36,986 nt of DNA. It comes from Alphaproteobacteria bacterium. GTDB lineage: Bacteria; Pseudomonadota; Alphaproteobacteria; Rs-D84. The stretch lies in contig JAGCVZ010000004.1 in NCBI GenBank assembly GCA_017962125.1, positions 1 through 36,986 on the forward strand. Reading direction: 5' to 3'. The notes beneath the pieces were generated by a model. That model made no database searches, was not told the origin of the DNA, and was given only the letters and a program-made list of their open reading frames with translations. This document shows, piece after piece, positions 1 through 8,297 of this stretch (position 1 is its first letter; every line of letters starts with the position of its first letter). A program made the position numbers and the translations under genes.

Positions 1-7
1 ATTAAAT

Positions 8-35
8 TTGACATTATCGAATTTTATGATATTTT
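8..35 (+). promoter_or_regulatory. candidate sigma70-type promoter
   Basis: TTGACA at 8-13 and TATTTT at 30-35 are separated by 16 bp. The predicted start at about 42 leaves a short leader with an AAAAGG Shine-Dalgarno (48-52 area) before the ATG at 60. Confidence 0.6.
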
Positions 36-59
36 TTGCATAAAATAAAAGGTTGACCA

Positions 60-590
60 ATGGCAGACACTAATAAAAAAATAATAGAAGCGGAACAAAG
101 AGATTTGTCTGTATTGTTATTACAAAAAGTGGTTCAAATAAATGAAACGATACCTTTGGAAATCGGAGATTACTACGATTTGGGTGAACATGTTGTACAT
201 GCTCACATAAAGAATAACAAAAGTTTTAACCAATTGTATTACATTTTTCATAAACAGCACACAGATGAGTACTATATAAGATTTGATGTCCCAAACAAGA
301 TTATCAGAATTGGCGATGCATATAGTTTTTGGGGAAACACAGACAAAGGCGTATTTTTCAGGGATGAAGAGCGTGGTTATAATTATTTGTCTGCATTACA
401 TTTCTTTACACGCAGCAGCGGTTTTAAATTTTTGACTGGTTTCAAAGAGCGTACAGCAGAGGCAAAACAAACCATAAATTATTTAATGACTTTAAAACCA
501 AAACCAAATTTAGAAAGTGCTTTTGCTTGGCCTGCGGAAAGAATGAATCTGTTCCCGTATTTGGATACCATTTTGTCGAAAACAAAATAA
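60..590 (+). CDS. hypothetical protein (176 aa)
   Basis: I do not recognise this 176-residue protein. It has no signal peptide or obvious membrane segment and looks soluble. The middle part (about residues 55-120) is rich in aromatic residues, with alternating Tyr/Phe and charged residues that suggest a beta-rich fold; the N-terminal 30 residues look helical. The start is supported by an AAAAGG Shine-Dalgarno 7 nt upstream of the ATG and by a consensus-like promoter at 8-35. It is monocistronic: it is followed by a hairpin and then by the convergent tRNA-Glu gene. Function unknown. Confidence 0.75.
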   Translation: MADTNKKIIEAEQRDLSVLLLQKVVQINETIPLEIGDYYDLGEHVVHAHIKNNKSFNQLYYIFHKQHTDEYYIRFDVPNKIIRIGDAYSFWGNTDKGVFFRDEERGYNYLSALHFFTRSSGFKFLTGFKERTAEAKQTINYLMTLKPKPNLESAFAWPAERMNLFPYLDTILSKTK

Positions 591-593
591 AAA

Positions 594-645
594 AGTTCGA
601 GAATTGACATAAGGAGTGCGTTTTTACGGCTGATAATCTCGAACT
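594..645. terminator. hairpin after the first gene, possible terminator
   Basis: A 9-bp perfect inverted repeat (AGTTCGAGA at 594-602, TCTCGAACT at 637-645) starts four bases after the stop codon. The loop is 34 nt and there is no clear T-run, so termination is only one possibility; it may protect the mRNA 3' end. Confidence 0.35.
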
Positions 646-702
646 GTTATGTTGATGGTGGAAAGGCAAGGTTTTCTTTGAAAAAATCGCTTTCTTTGTT
701 CG

Positions 703-727
703 TAAAAACGCCAAATATGAACATTTG
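703..727 (-). terminator. terminator of tRNA-Glu
   Basis: On the minus strand, starting within the encoded CCA, CCAAAT-gttcat-ATTTGG forms a 6-bp stem followed by CG and five T. It lies directly downstream of tRNA-Glu and is a plausible weak intrinsic terminator. Confidence 0.5.
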
Positions 728-800
728 GCAGTCCCAACGGGAATCGAACCCGTGTTACCGGAATGAGAATCCGATGTCCTAACCGCTAGACGATGGGACC
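726..800 (-). tRNA. tRNA-Glu (anticodon CTC)
   Basis: The minus strand folds into a full cloverleaf. The acceptor stem pairs GGTCCCA with TGGGACT, the T-arm holds GTTCGATTC, and the D-arm holds the AGCGGTTAGGA stretch. The anticodon loop TTCTCAT places CTC at positions 34-36, decoding GAG as glutamate. The 3' end GCCA is encoded (CCA at 726-728). It has its own promoter at 817-844. Confidence 0.93.
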
Positions 801-816
801 AACGAAAAGCAGATTG

Positions 817-844
817 ATTCTAACCGATTTATTTTTTTTTTCAA
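817..844 (-). promoter_or_regulatory. promoter of tRNA-Glu
   Basis: Minus strand: TTGAAA (-35, 839-844) and TAGAAT (-10, 817-822) with a 16-bp A-rich spacer. The expected start lies about 10 nt before the mature tRNA 5' end. Confidence 0.65.
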
Positions 845-868
845 TAACTTTTCTTGGTCTGGGTTGGT

Positions 869-934
869 ATGTGATCACATGTCTGTAAATTATAGAAAAT
901 GTTCTTGCCGATATAAGTTTGCTGTGATAAACTT
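869..934. promoter_or_regulatory. two palindromes upstream of the ABC transporter gene
   Basis: A perfect 12-bp palindrome ATGTGATCACAT (869-880) and an inverted repeat AAGTTT-8 nt-AAACTT (915-934) lie in the only intergenic space before the transporter gene. Either could bind a dimeric regulator. The first resembles CRP-type half-sites without the usual spacer, so a CRP assignment is not justified. I could not identify a convincing -35/-10 pair here. Confidence 0.35.
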
Positions 935-963
935 CAATCGTTGTTTGCAATAGAGATAAAATC

Positions 964-2751
964 ATGAAAGTCAATCAATCAAATATTTCAATGCCAAAAA
1001 CATTGTTAGGTTTTTATGCGAAAAATGTTTTCGGAAAAATGCGGTGGTTGATTGTTGGTATTGTTATAACCAAAATCATTGTTAGTTTGGACAATATCTT
1101 GTGGCCTCTGTACCAGCGTTGGATTGTTGCAATGTTAGAAGATGCACCGTCTGGGGTGAATTTGATAAAGTGGTGCATGCCGACAATCTTGTTGATACTG
1201 GGGTTGGATATGGGGTTGAATGTATTCTCGACATTGCGAACGTGGTTTGTGGATATTTTCCGACCGCGTTCTTCCCGTGCAATATCTGAAGTTTTAACTG
1301 ATTATGTACATGCCCAGTCGTTATCTTTTTGGACAGGCCGCATGGCGGGGCAGATTCATTCGCGTATCACAGATATAGCAAGGGGCGTAGATGATATAAT
1401 TTACGATGTTTTGAATACTGTTATGTTGTTCATAATGGCGATTATAAATTCAATCGCATTGTTTTCGGTCAATAAATATGTCGCGATAATATTTGGTTTT
1501 ATCTTTGTTTTGCGCGCAGTATTTGTTTGGTATATGCGAAATCCCATTAAAAGGACAGCTAAAAATTATGCAGATATAAATTCACAGTTAAATGGTAAAT
1601 TGGTGGACAGTTTTTCTAATGCAAACACCATAAAGCTATTTTCTGGTGTGAGTCGTGAACATAATTATCTTAGTCCAATACGCACAGAGCATATTATTAA
1701 AAAACGTAAGTCAACATTTTGGCAGCGTGTCTCTTTACAGGTGCCGTTGTTTGTCTGGTCTGGGATGTTTGTGCTGACGATACTGCTCTGCGTTTACCTG
1801 TATTCAAAAAATCAAATGACCGTTGCTGATGTAGTTTATGCAATTTCTGTATATATTACGGTTGTGGGCAGTATTGGCGCAATAATGGATGTTATTCCAA
1901 GTATTATCGAAGGTCTTGCGGCGGCGAATAGGGCGTATTCAGATTTGATTGTGCCGATTGAAGTTATGGATAAACCAAATGCAAAGGCGTTGATGGTTCC
2001 TCATGCAAAAATAGAATTAAAAAATGTTTCTTTTAAATATAAAAATAAATATGTCTTGCGTGATTTGACACTTACTATAAAAGCTGGTGAGCGAGTTGGA
2101 ATTGTTGGTCCATCGGGCGCGGGAAAAACAACGCTTGTGAATTTGCTGATGCGTTTTTATGATGTAAAGCGAGGTTCTATTTTAATAGACGGCACAGATA
2201 TTCGTGATTGCACCCAAGAATCTTTGCGTGAAAATATTTCGTTCATTCCTCAAGACCCCGCGATGTTCAATCGGACAATTCGTGAAAATATCGCATACGG
2301 TCGGCCTAATGCAACTCTCGCAGAAATAAAAAACGCGGCGCGTTTCGCATCGGCGGACAAATTCATTAATGGCACGGAAAAGAAATATGACACACTGGTC
2401 GGCGACCGCGGAATAAAAATGTCTGGCGGCCAACGGCAACGCATCGCGATTGCACGCGCGTTCTTGAAAGATGCACCGATTTTGATATTGGACGAGGCGA
2501 CATCCGCTCTGGACAGTGAAACCGAGGTCGCAATACAAAAATCTTTTGAAAAACTTTCGCATAACCGCACGACAATCGCGATTGCACACCGACTTTCGAC
2601 ACTGCGCAATATGGATAGAATCGTTGTTTTGGATAATGGCAGGATTGTTGAATCTGGCACACACTCGGCACTATTGAGACGTCGTGGCGAATATGCCCGG
2701 CTTTGGAAGTTGCAATACGGCGGATTTTTACAGGAAGATAAAAAAGCATAA
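964..2751 (+). CDS. ABC exporter, fused membrane and ATPase domains (MsbA/multidrug type)
   Basis: This 595-residue half-transporter has the type I exporter layout. The N-terminal half (about residues 25-320) holds six predicted membrane segments. The C-terminal nucleotide-binding domain (about 345-580) shows Walker A GPSGAGKTT near residue 382, the signature MSGGQRQR near 486, Walker B ILILDEATSALD near 508, and the switch His in AIAHRLS. It should act as a homodimer exporting a lipid or hydrophobic compound at the expense of ATP. The substrate cannot be read from sequence; MsbA-like lipid A export and drug efflux are both possible. It is the first gene of a + strand group with dacA-like, recR and rsmA, although the next gene has its own promoter. 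Confidence 0.92.
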   Translation: MKVNQSNISMPKTLLGFYAKNVFGKMRWLIVGIVITKIIVSLDNILWPLYQRWIVAMLEDAPSGVNLIKWCMPTILLILGLDMGLNVFSTLRTWFVDIFRPRSSRAISEVLTDYVHAQSLSFWTGRMAGQIHSRITDIARGVDDIIYDVLNTVMLFIMAIINSIALFSVNKYVAIIFGFIFVLRAVFVWYMRNPIKRTAKNYADINSQLNGKLVDSFSNANTIKLFSGVSREHNYLSPIRTEHIIKKRKSTFWQRVSLQVPLFVWSGMFVLTILLCVYLYSKNQMTVADVVYAISVYITVVGSIGAIMDVIPSIIEGLAAANRAYSDLIVPIEVMDKPNAKALMVPHAKIELKNVSFKYKNKYVLRDLTLTIKAGERVGIVGPSGAGKTTLVNLLMRFYDVKRGSILIDGTDIRDCTQESLRENISFIPQDPAMFNRTIRENIAYGRPNATLAEIKNAARFASADKFINGTEKKYDTLVGDRGIKMSGGQRQRIAIARAFLKDAPILILDEATSALDSETEVAIQKSFEKLSHNRTTIAIAHRLSTLRNMDRIVVLDNGRIVESGTHSALLRRRGEYARLWKLQYGGFLQEDKKA

Positions 2752-2781
2752 AGTTTCAATCATCATATCGAGAAATTCTTA

Positions 2782-2811
2782 TTGACCCCGGAGGCAATTT
2801 TTTAATAACAT
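2782..2811 (+). promoter_or_regulatory. promoter implying a leaderless mRNA for the carboxypeptidase gene
   Basis: TTGACC (2782-2787) and TAACAT (2806-2811) are separated by 18 bp. The expected start, 7 nt after the -10 box, falls at 2818, one base before the ATG at 2819. A GGAGG lies at about 2790, inside the spacer and too far upstream to act as a ribosome binding site. Confidence 0.55.
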
Positions 2812-2818
2812 AAAAAAC

Positions 2819-3943
2819 ATGAGAAAACTTTTATCTTGTATCATTGCATTTTTATTCTGTGCTGGTGCGTTTGCGGCGGATTATCGTGCGGCATTGGTTG
2901 CCGATATGGATACGGGGCGCGTGATTTTTTCGGAACATGCGAACGATGCGAATTACCCCGCGAGTCTTACAAAAATAATGACATTATATTTGACATTTGA
3001 TGCGTTGGAACATGGACGACTGCATTTAGATGATTATTTAATTGTCTCGCAAAGTGCCGCCGCTGCACCATCGGTAAAACTTGGACTTACTGCGGGTTCA
3101 AAGATTCGTGTTGAAGATGCGATAATCGCCCTTGCGGTATACAGTGCGAATGATGTCGCACGCGTGCTTGCCGAAAATTTAAAAGGCGGAAAGGAGGGGA
3201 CATTCGCATCGCTTATGACACGTGTCGCGCGTGAAATTGGTCTTTCGCATACGAATTTTGAAAATTCTTCGGGATTACCAGATGATGAACATCTTTCGAC
3301 TGCGCGTGATATTGCGTTATTGTCGATGGCGGTTTACAAACATTTTCCCCAGTATTGGAAGTATTTTGGCATAAAAACTTGGACATATAACGGCAAAACA
3401 TATACGAACGGAAATCGGCTATTGGAAACATATCCTGGTTGCGATGGTATGAAAACAGGGTATACGAATAAATCAAAATATTCGCTGGTTGCAACGGCGG
3501 CGCGTGGCGGACATCATCTGCTGTCTGTTGTGCTGGGGGCGGAAAATAAAGATGTTCGTGCGGCGGTGTCAACACGCTTGTTGAATCATGGTTTTGAATC
3601 ATATGGTATTGGAACACCGACAAATTATACTGTGGAACCCGCACCGGTAACTTCACCAATTGTTCAAAAATATGCGGACGATGCACCGCAGGTTGCACCA
3701 GTAGCCGCAATCCCAAGCTATGCAACCGGTGGTGTTGGTGTTCAGTTTGGCGCGTTTAGTAGCACTGATTCCGCAAACGCAATGATTGCGCGTGTTAAAA
3801 ACGCGACTGGTGCGGTGGCGCATTTGGAACCGAATGGCTCGGGGCTTTATCGTGTGCGTGTAACAGGACTTTCTGAATCGGCGGCGCAAGACCTAAAAAA
3901 TCGCGCATCGTCCTCTGGAATTGATTGTTATGTATTTCATTGA
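2819..3943 (+). CDS. D-alanyl-D-alanine carboxypeptidase (PBP5/6-like) with C-terminal SPOR domain
   Basis: A 374-residue exported penicillin-binding protein. Residues 1-19 form a signal peptide ending AFA|AD. The serine peptidase S11 motifs are present: SLTK near residue 49 (nucleophile Ser, general base Lys), SAN near 108 and KTG near 211. It should trim the terminal D-Ala from periplasmic peptidoglycan stem peptides. The last 70 residues (about 303-374, beginning GVGVQFGAFSS) match the SPOR fold, which binds denuded glycan at division sites, so the enzyme may be recruited to the septum. S11 enzymes usually carry a different C-terminal domain and an amphipathic anchor; the S11-SPOR fusion is known in Alphaproteobacteria. 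recR follows after 16 nt. Confidence 0.92.
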   Translation: MRKLLSCIIAFLFCAGAFAADYRAALVADMDTGRVIFSEHANDANYPASLTKIMTLYLTFDALEHGRLHLDDYLIVSQSAAAAPSVKLGLTAGSKIRVEDAIIALAVYSANDVARVLAENLKGGKEGTFASLMTRVAREIGLSHTNFENSSGLPDDEHLSTARDIALLSMAVYKHFPQYWKYFGIKTWTYNGKTYTNGNRLLETYPGCDGMKTGYTNKSKYSLVATAARGGHHLLSVVLGAENKDVRAAVSTRLLNHGFESYGIGTPTNYTVEPAPVTSPIVQKYADDAPQVAPVAAIPSYATGGVGVQFGAFSSTDSANAMIARVKNATGAVAHLEPNGSGLYRVRVTGLSESAAQDLKNRASSSGIDCYVFH

Positions 3944-3959
3944 TTGGTGTGATTTGAAC

Positions 3960-4556
3960 ATGAATCCGAAAATTGAAAAACTTGTTAAACAATTTGCAAA
4001 ACTGCCACGCGTTGGGAACCGGGCGGCACAGCGTATTGTGCTTTCGTTGCTGCAGGATAAAACTGGTCGCATAGAAAAACTTGTTGATGCATTGGTTGAC
4101 GCAAATGAAAATGTTCACGCTTGCCCGATTTGTGGTGTTTTGACCGATCGCAGTGCAGAACGTTGCGAGTATTGTAGTGATATAGCACGCGCGAATAGTA
4201 TGCTGTGCGTGGTGCGCGATTTATCAGATGTTTGGACATTTGAAAAGTCGGGTGTTTTCGGTGGTCGCTATCATATTATTGGTGGTTTGTTGTCTGGGGT
4301 TGCGGGTGTTACGCCTGAAGATTTGAATTTAGCAAATTTGCCCGCGCGAATTGCAAATGAAAAAATTTCGGAAATTATTTTTGCATTGCCAAACACTATT
4401 GAAGGTAAAACAACGCAACAATACATTATGTCAATAATTGATAACGCGAACATAAGGTTTTCCGAACTTGCGTCGGGCGTACCATTGGGTGGCGAATTGG
4501 ATTACATTGATGACGGCACTTTGTCGTTGGCGTTTGGGGGGCGGCGCACGATATGA
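3960..4556 (+). CDS. recR: recombination mediator protein RecR
   Basis: At 198 residues it has the usual RecR length. It has the N-terminal helix-hairpin-helix region (FAKLPRVGNRAAQR), a four-Cys zinc finger (CPIC...CEYC, about residues 54-73) and a Toprim domain (MLCVVRD to about residue 170, with the GGLLSGVAGV stretch). RecR acts with RecO/RecF to load RecA on gapped DNA. The ATG at 3960 is chosen because the family starts with an MxPxIEKLVxQ-like stretch; upstream in-frame codons overlap the preceding gene and look non-homologous. Its stop overlaps the rsmA start (ATGA), so the two are probably translationally coupled. Confidence 0.95.
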   Translation: MNPKIEKLVKQFAKLPRVGNRAAQRIVLSLLQDKTGRIEKLVDALVDANENVHACPICGVLTDRSAERCEYCSDIARANSMLCVVRDLSDVWTFEKSGVFGGRYHIIGGLLSGVAGVTPEDLNLANLPARIANEKISEIIFALPNTIEGKTTQQYIMSIIDNANIRFSELASGVPLGGELDYIDDGTLSLAFGGRRTI

Positions 4557-5380
4557 CAGATAAAATTTCATCTTTGCCGCCGGTCTCCGAAATGATGCGC
4601 GATGCGGGATTGGAACCAAAGAAACAATTTGGTCAGAATTTTTTGTTCGATTTGAATTTAACGGGTCGTATTGCACGCAGTGTCCCAGACATAGAGTGCG
4701 CAACAATCATAGAAATCGGACCTGGCCCTGGTGGGCTTACGCGCGCATTGTTATTGGCTGGGGCGCAGCGTGTTATTGCAATTGAAAAGGATAAAACTAC
4801 TGAACCAATTTTGTCGCAGATTGAATCTGTATCTGATGGGAAATTACAAGTTGTTTACGATGATGCGTTGCGTGTGGATATGAAAAAAATTGCAGGTGGT
4901 AAATTTTCAATTTGTGCAAATTTGCCTTATAATGTTGGTACAGAACTTCTTGTAAATTGGTTGCAAGATATTGCGAATGGTGTGCCGATTAAATCAATGA
5001 CATTGATGTTTCAACGTGAGGTTGCGGAAAGAATCGTTGCAAAAACTGGTGATGATGCGTATGGGCGTTTGTCTGTTTTAACATCTCTTGTAGCGGATGC
5101 GAAAATTTTGTTTGGTGTTCCGTCAACGGCGTTTGTACCGCGACCAAAAGTTGAAAGCGCGGTTGTTCAAATAATCCCAAATCCTGGGAAAATAAAGGAA
5201 ATAAAAGATATTTCTGTGCTCGAAAAATTAACTGCGAAACTTTTTGGTATGCGACGAAAAATGATTCGTGGTATTATGCGCGATGTTGATTGGGAAAGTT
5301 TTGGTTTATCGGGAACGGAACGCGCCGAAGATTTAACGGCGGAAAAATTTCTTGAACTTTCGAAAAAACTTGTTGCGTAA
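4553..5380 (+). CDS. rsmA: 16S rRNA dimethyladenosine transferase RsmA (KsgA)
   Basis: This 275-residue protein dimethylates the two adjacent adenines in the 3' terminal helix of 16S rRNA using S-adenosylmethionine. Visible motifs: KKQFGQNFL near residue 22, the SAM-binding IEIGPGPGGLT near 52-62, and the catalytic NLPYNV near 122-127. The C-terminal domain contains FVPRPKVESAV, also typical of the family. It overlaps recR by 4 nt and ends just before the promoter of the antiporter gene. Confidence 0.96.
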   Translation: MTDKISSLPPVSEMMRDAGLEPKKQFGQNFLFDLNLTGRIARSVPDIECATIIEIGPGPGGLTRALLLAGAQRVIAIEKDKTTEPILSQIESVSDGKLQVVYDDALRVDMKKIAGGKFSICANLPYNVGTELLVNWLQDIANGVPIKSMTLMFQREVAERIVAKTGDDAYGRLSVLTSLVADAKILFGVPSTAFVPRPKVESAVVQIIPNPGKIKEIKDISVLEKLTAKLFGMRRKMIRGIMRDVDWESFGLSGTERAEDLTAEKFLELSKKLVA

Positions 5381-5397
5381 CCACCACAATTTTTTGT

Positions 5398-5424
5398 TAT
5401 AATATCTGCGAGTCGTACGGAGAG
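5398..5424 (+). promoter_or_regulatory. -10 box and Shine-Dalgarno of the antiporter gene, deciding a TTG start
   Basis: A perfect TATAAT lies at 5398-5403; the -35 region is weak (TTGCGT at 5373-5378, 19-bp spacer). GGAGAG at 5419-5424 precedes a TTG at 5429. No ATG is suitably placed, so TTG is the likely start codon. Confidence 0.5.
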
Positions 5425-5428
5425 AGAA

Positions 5429-7138
5429 TTGTCTTTATCGGTCCTGATATTTTTTGCGATGATTTTTGTGCTGGTGTTCTTGCTGCGCACGTTGCGTGTT
5501 GGGGCATTGGTTGCATTTTTGGTCGCCGGTATGATATCAGGACCATATATTTTGGATTTGTTTCAACTGAATTCTACATGGACATTCCTTGGCGACCTTG
5601 GGATTTTATTTTTGTGGTTCACCATCGGTTTGGAAATAAATATAAAACGCCTTTGGAACATGCGGCGAACAATTGTTGGTTTCGGCGCGACCCAGGTTTT
5701 AATGGTTGCGATAATGTTGTTTCCGATTCTGTTTGGCATGACAACATGGTCGGTGATTGGCACAATTACGATTTCACTTTTGTTCGCAATGTCCAGTACG
5801 TCCGAAGACCTGCAATTACTAACCGACCGTAATCAGTTAAATACGACCATGGGACATCAAACTTTTTCGATTTTGTTGTTCCAAGATTTATTGTCGATTC
5901 CGCTTCTCGCCATGTTGCCGGTGTTTGCCGGACGTTCATTCAACCTTGGGGCAACATTGATTGATGTCACAGTGACATCGGTCACATTGATTTTTGGTGT
6001 TGTTGTAATCGGTCGGTTTGTTTTGAATCCGGTATTAAAACGCGTGGCAAAATTAAAATCCAAAGAGGCATTTTTACTTGCCATCATGTTAAACATCGCA
6101 CTTTGGGCGGTGTTGATGAACCTTTTGGGATTGCCGACGGGACTCGGCGCGTTTTTGGCGGGTATGCTAATGTCTGAAACGATATACAGTCATCAAGTTC
6201 GTGCAGAAATTGATCCATATGCGCTCCTATTTTTATCTTTGTTTTTTATATCACTCGGTATGGGATTAAACCTGAATATACTTGCAGAAAATTGGTATAT
6301 TGTTGTCGGTGGTATGGTCGGGTTGGTATGTATAAAGTTTATTGCTTTATTTATGGTTGCACGCGTTCGCCAGGTACCACTTTTTGATGCGCGCCTTATT
6401 GCGTTGATGTTGAGTCAAGGCGGCGAATTCGCGTTGCTGATGTTTCAAACAATGAAAACCAGTGGCATTTCCGCCGTGCCCCCCGCGGACCAGGAAATTT
6501 TGACCGCGATAATAATCTTGTCGATGGTGTCAACGCCGTTCTTGCTAACATTGCACGATAAAATTTTCCGTTCGAAAAAAATGTTTGCGCGTTCGCGTAT
6601 GCGCCAATTAAACGCAACCGACAACGAAACAAAACCCGAAGTTTTAATATGTGGTTTCGGGCGTGTGGGTCAAATAATTGCACATGTTTTGCGCGCGCAG
6701 AAAATACCATACATTGCGCTTGATTTGGATGTAAATGCGGTCATGCTTGGGCGCGAACATGGGTACAATGTATTTTATGGCGACAGCACGAATCACACGG
6801 TTTTGCGTGAATTTGGTTTGGCGTCGCGTCGCGTGCGTGCGGTTGTTGTTGCACTTGATAACGCGGCAACCGCGCGTAATGCGGTTTTGACAATAAGGGG
6901 CATCGCACCAAAGGTGAAAATTTTTGCACGTGCGCGCAATTTGTGTGAATCACGCGCACTGACCAACGAAGGCGTTGAAGAAGCATGGCCGGAAACGGTG
7001 GAATCTTCGTTGATGTTGGCGCATGGGGTTTTAGAAAAACTTGGTGTATCCGATGAAATAATTTCCCGCACATTGCAAGAAATGCGCAGTGAAAATTATT
7101 CGAAACTTGATAACGCAATCGCTGATAGAAATAATTAA
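5429..7138 (+). CDS. monovalent cation:proton antiporter, KefB/CPA2 type with RCK domain
   Basis: A 569-residue membrane protein of the CPA2 family. Residues 1 to about 375 contain 11-13 hydrophobic segments typical of the Na/H exchanger fold. An RCK_N (TrkA-N) domain follows from about residue 408, with the Rossmann motif GFGRVG and a downstream acidic residue (LDLDVN) for dinucleotide binding. KefB/KefC proteins exchange potassium for protons and are gated by glutathione adducts; whether this one senses glutathione cannot be seen. It starts with TTG and is convergent with the gene at 7166-7747, sharing a terminator. Confidence 0.88.
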   Translation: MSLSVLIFFAMIFVLVFLLRTLRVGALVAFLVAGMISGPYILDLFQLNSTWTFLGDLGILFLWFTIGLEINIKRLWNMRRTIVGFGATQVLMVAIMLFPILFGMTTWSVIGTITISLLFAMSSTSEDLQLLTDRNQLNTTMGHQTFSILLFQDLLSIPLLAMLPVFAGRSFNLGATLIDVTVTSVTLIFGVVVIGRFVLNPVLKRVAKLKSKEAFLLAIMLNIALWAVLMNLLGLPTGLGAFLAGMLMSETIYSHQVRAEIDPYALLFLSLFFISLGMGLNLNILAENWYIVVGGMVGLVCIKFIALFMVARVRQVPLFDARLIALMLSQGGEFALLMFQTMKTSGISAVPPADQEILTAIIILSMVSTPFLLTLHDKIFRSKKMFARSRMRQLNATDNETKPEVLICGFGRVGQIIAHVLRAQKIPYIALDLDVNAVMLGREHGYNVFYGDSTNHTVLREFGLASRRVRAVVVALDNAATARNAVLTIRGIAPKVKIFARARNLCESRALTNEGVEEAWPETVESSLMLAHGVLEKLGVSDEIISRTLQEMRSENYSKLDNAIADRNN

Positions 7139-7140
7139 AA

Positions 7141-7162
7141 AACCGACCAAACGGTCGGTATA
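7141..7162. terminator. bidirectional terminator between convergent genes
   Basis: ACCGACC (7142-7148), loop AAAC, GGTCGGT (7153-7159). The minus strand reads into six T and the plus strand into TATAGTTTTA, so it should end both the antiporter and the opposite gene. Confidence 0.75.
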
Positions 7163-7165
7163 GTT

Positions 7166-7747
7166 TTATCGTGCCTGGCGGTTTAATAGATTTGTCACGC
7201 ATTGTGGCGACAAAGATATATGATACGGATGTGTGGGCGTTATCTTTGGCCTATCTAAACGCCAGTTGCCATACTTATCCTTTGATATGCAAAATTTCCA
7301 TTTTTGCCTATAATAAACATCAATAGAATTGCCGAACTGTTTCACTTCATATTGTCCGATATGTTTGAAAGTTAAATCATCCAAAGCATGAAGGTGTTTG
7401 TTCATTAGTTTATCCATTTTTGCCATGGCGATGGCACAATTTTTTGCCACTGGACAGGCTGGACCAAATAATTCGCCATTCACATACACATTATAGTATT
7501 CTTTTGTGCGTTCATCACATATCCCGGTAATAATGAACTTTTCCTCACCAATTGGTTCGATAAAGTGGTTTATTACATTGCGCGGGTTTTCATAAATAGC
7601 GAACTCGATGAATGGGTGACCAAGATAATCTTTGTTGGGACGACGTATAAAACTGTATCTAAAATAAGGTGACGTAGCCATGTGCAATATAATATCCCCA
7701 ATGGTGATGTTTTGTCCGTTCATTGTGATGATTTTTTCTAGTTCCAT
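7166..7747 (-). CDS. hypothetical protein (193 aa)
   Basis: I do not recognise this 193-residue soluble protein. It has no signal peptide or membrane segment. The middle is beta-rich (repeated short strands such as KFIITGICD and YYNVYVNGELFGPA) with several Cys residues (CDER, GPACPVAKNCAIAM, KFCIS), but no clear metal-binding arrangement. AAAGGA sits about 11 nt upstream of the ATG. It is downstream of the 112-residue unknown gene on the same strand (90-nt gap) and may be cotranscribed with it. Function unknown. Confidence 0.75.
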   Translation of the reverse strand: MELEKIITMNGQNITIGDIILHMATSPYFRYSFIRRPNKDYLGHPFIEFAIYENPRNVINHFIEPIGEEKFIITGICDERTKEYYNVYVNGELFGPACPVAKNCAIAMAKMDKLMNKHLHALDDLTFKHIGQYEVKQFGNSIDVYYRQKWKFCISKDKYGNWRLDRPKITPTHPYHISLSPQCVTNLLNRQAR

Positions 7748-7822
7748 ATTCTACTATTCCTTTTATATTGCCACTCTCGCGCACCCGCTACTCTGGGCAT
7801 ACTAACACACAAAATAGAAAAA

Positions 7823-7843
7823 TCAAACATTTTGCGTTTACTT
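7823..7843 (+). repeat. 21-bp direct repeat, copy 1
   Basis: Begins TCAAACATTTTGCGTTT and matches 8226-8246 at 20 of 21 positions (one A/G difference). It covers the stop codon of the 7838-8176 gene. The two copies bracket that gene. Confidence 0.7.
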
Positions 7844-8176
7844 GTGTTTTACCCTTAATTCACGTGCTATGGCCGTCATACGCATCAAATCATAAATATG
7901 TTTGGCTAAATCGGTAGCCTCTGCACGCCATATAAAGTCTTCATTTACGGTCACGCCTAAATGTGCGTAGATATATGCTTGCACCGCACGGACACGTTCT
8001 AAATTTTCCTTAGGACAGTATGTCCCAAGAGTTTGCCAACCTGTACACCATGGAAATTCTAGTCCATTAAAAGAATTTTCCAAACAAGCATAGTAGATTA
8101 CACTAATTATTTTTTGCATTCTTGCTTTATCACCTTTACATGGTTTCGGCCAATAGCGATTTGGGTTCATATACAA
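7838..8176 (-). CDS. hypothetical protein (112 aa) between direct repeats
   Basis: An unrecognised 112-residue, probably helical and soluble protein, rich in Trp and Tyr. It contains Cys residues in the stretch CLENSF...PWCTGW...YCPKEN (about 30-56). AAAGGA lies 5 nt before the ATG at 8176; a second ATG at 8170 is possible but worse spaced. The gene is enclosed by a pair of 21-bp direct repeats, and its stop codon lies inside the left copy. Function unknown. Confidence 0.65.
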   Translation of the reverse strand: MYMNPNRYWPKPCKGDKARMQKIISVIYYACLENSFNGLEFPWCTGWQTLGTYCPKENLERVRAVQAYIYAHLGVTVNEDFIWRAEATDLAKHIYDLMRMTAIARELRVKHK

Positions 8177-8225
8177 TCCTTTGTCTTATCATCTTTTCGA
8201 AAGTTTAATCGCAAAAATTCAAATG

Positions 8226-8246
8226 TCAAACATTTTGCGTTTGCTT
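8226..8246 (+). repeat. 21-bp direct repeat, copy 2
   Basis: Second copy of the repeat at 7823-7843, 20/21 identical, same orientation. Its right end supplies the -35 hexamer TTGCTT of the lspA promoter. Confidence 0.7.
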
Positions 8247-8269
8247 TTATTTATCTATCTTGCTATATT
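8241..8269 (+). promoter_or_regulatory. promoter of lspA-yidC
   Basis: TTGCTT (8241-8246), a 17-bp spacer, then TATATT (8264-8269). The predicted transcript start near 8276 excludes upstream in-frame codons and fixes the lspA start at the ATG 8298, which has AAAGGA at 8285-8290. Confidence 0.65.
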
Positions 8270-8297
8270 GTGCAAAACCTTTACAAAGGAAAGAAAA

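Noticed and set aside
618-711. 11-bp inverted pair GCGTTTTTACG / CGTAAAAACGC
   Set aside because: The 72-bp loop has no supporting structure, and A/T-rich 11-mers recur easily; the right arm is already explained by the tRNA-Glu terminator.
2182-2759. Long antisense reading frames opposite the ABC transporter (and similar ones opposite rpoB, rpoC, yidC and rplL)
   Set aside because: They mirror strongly coding sense genes, lack ribosome binding sites and show no family features.
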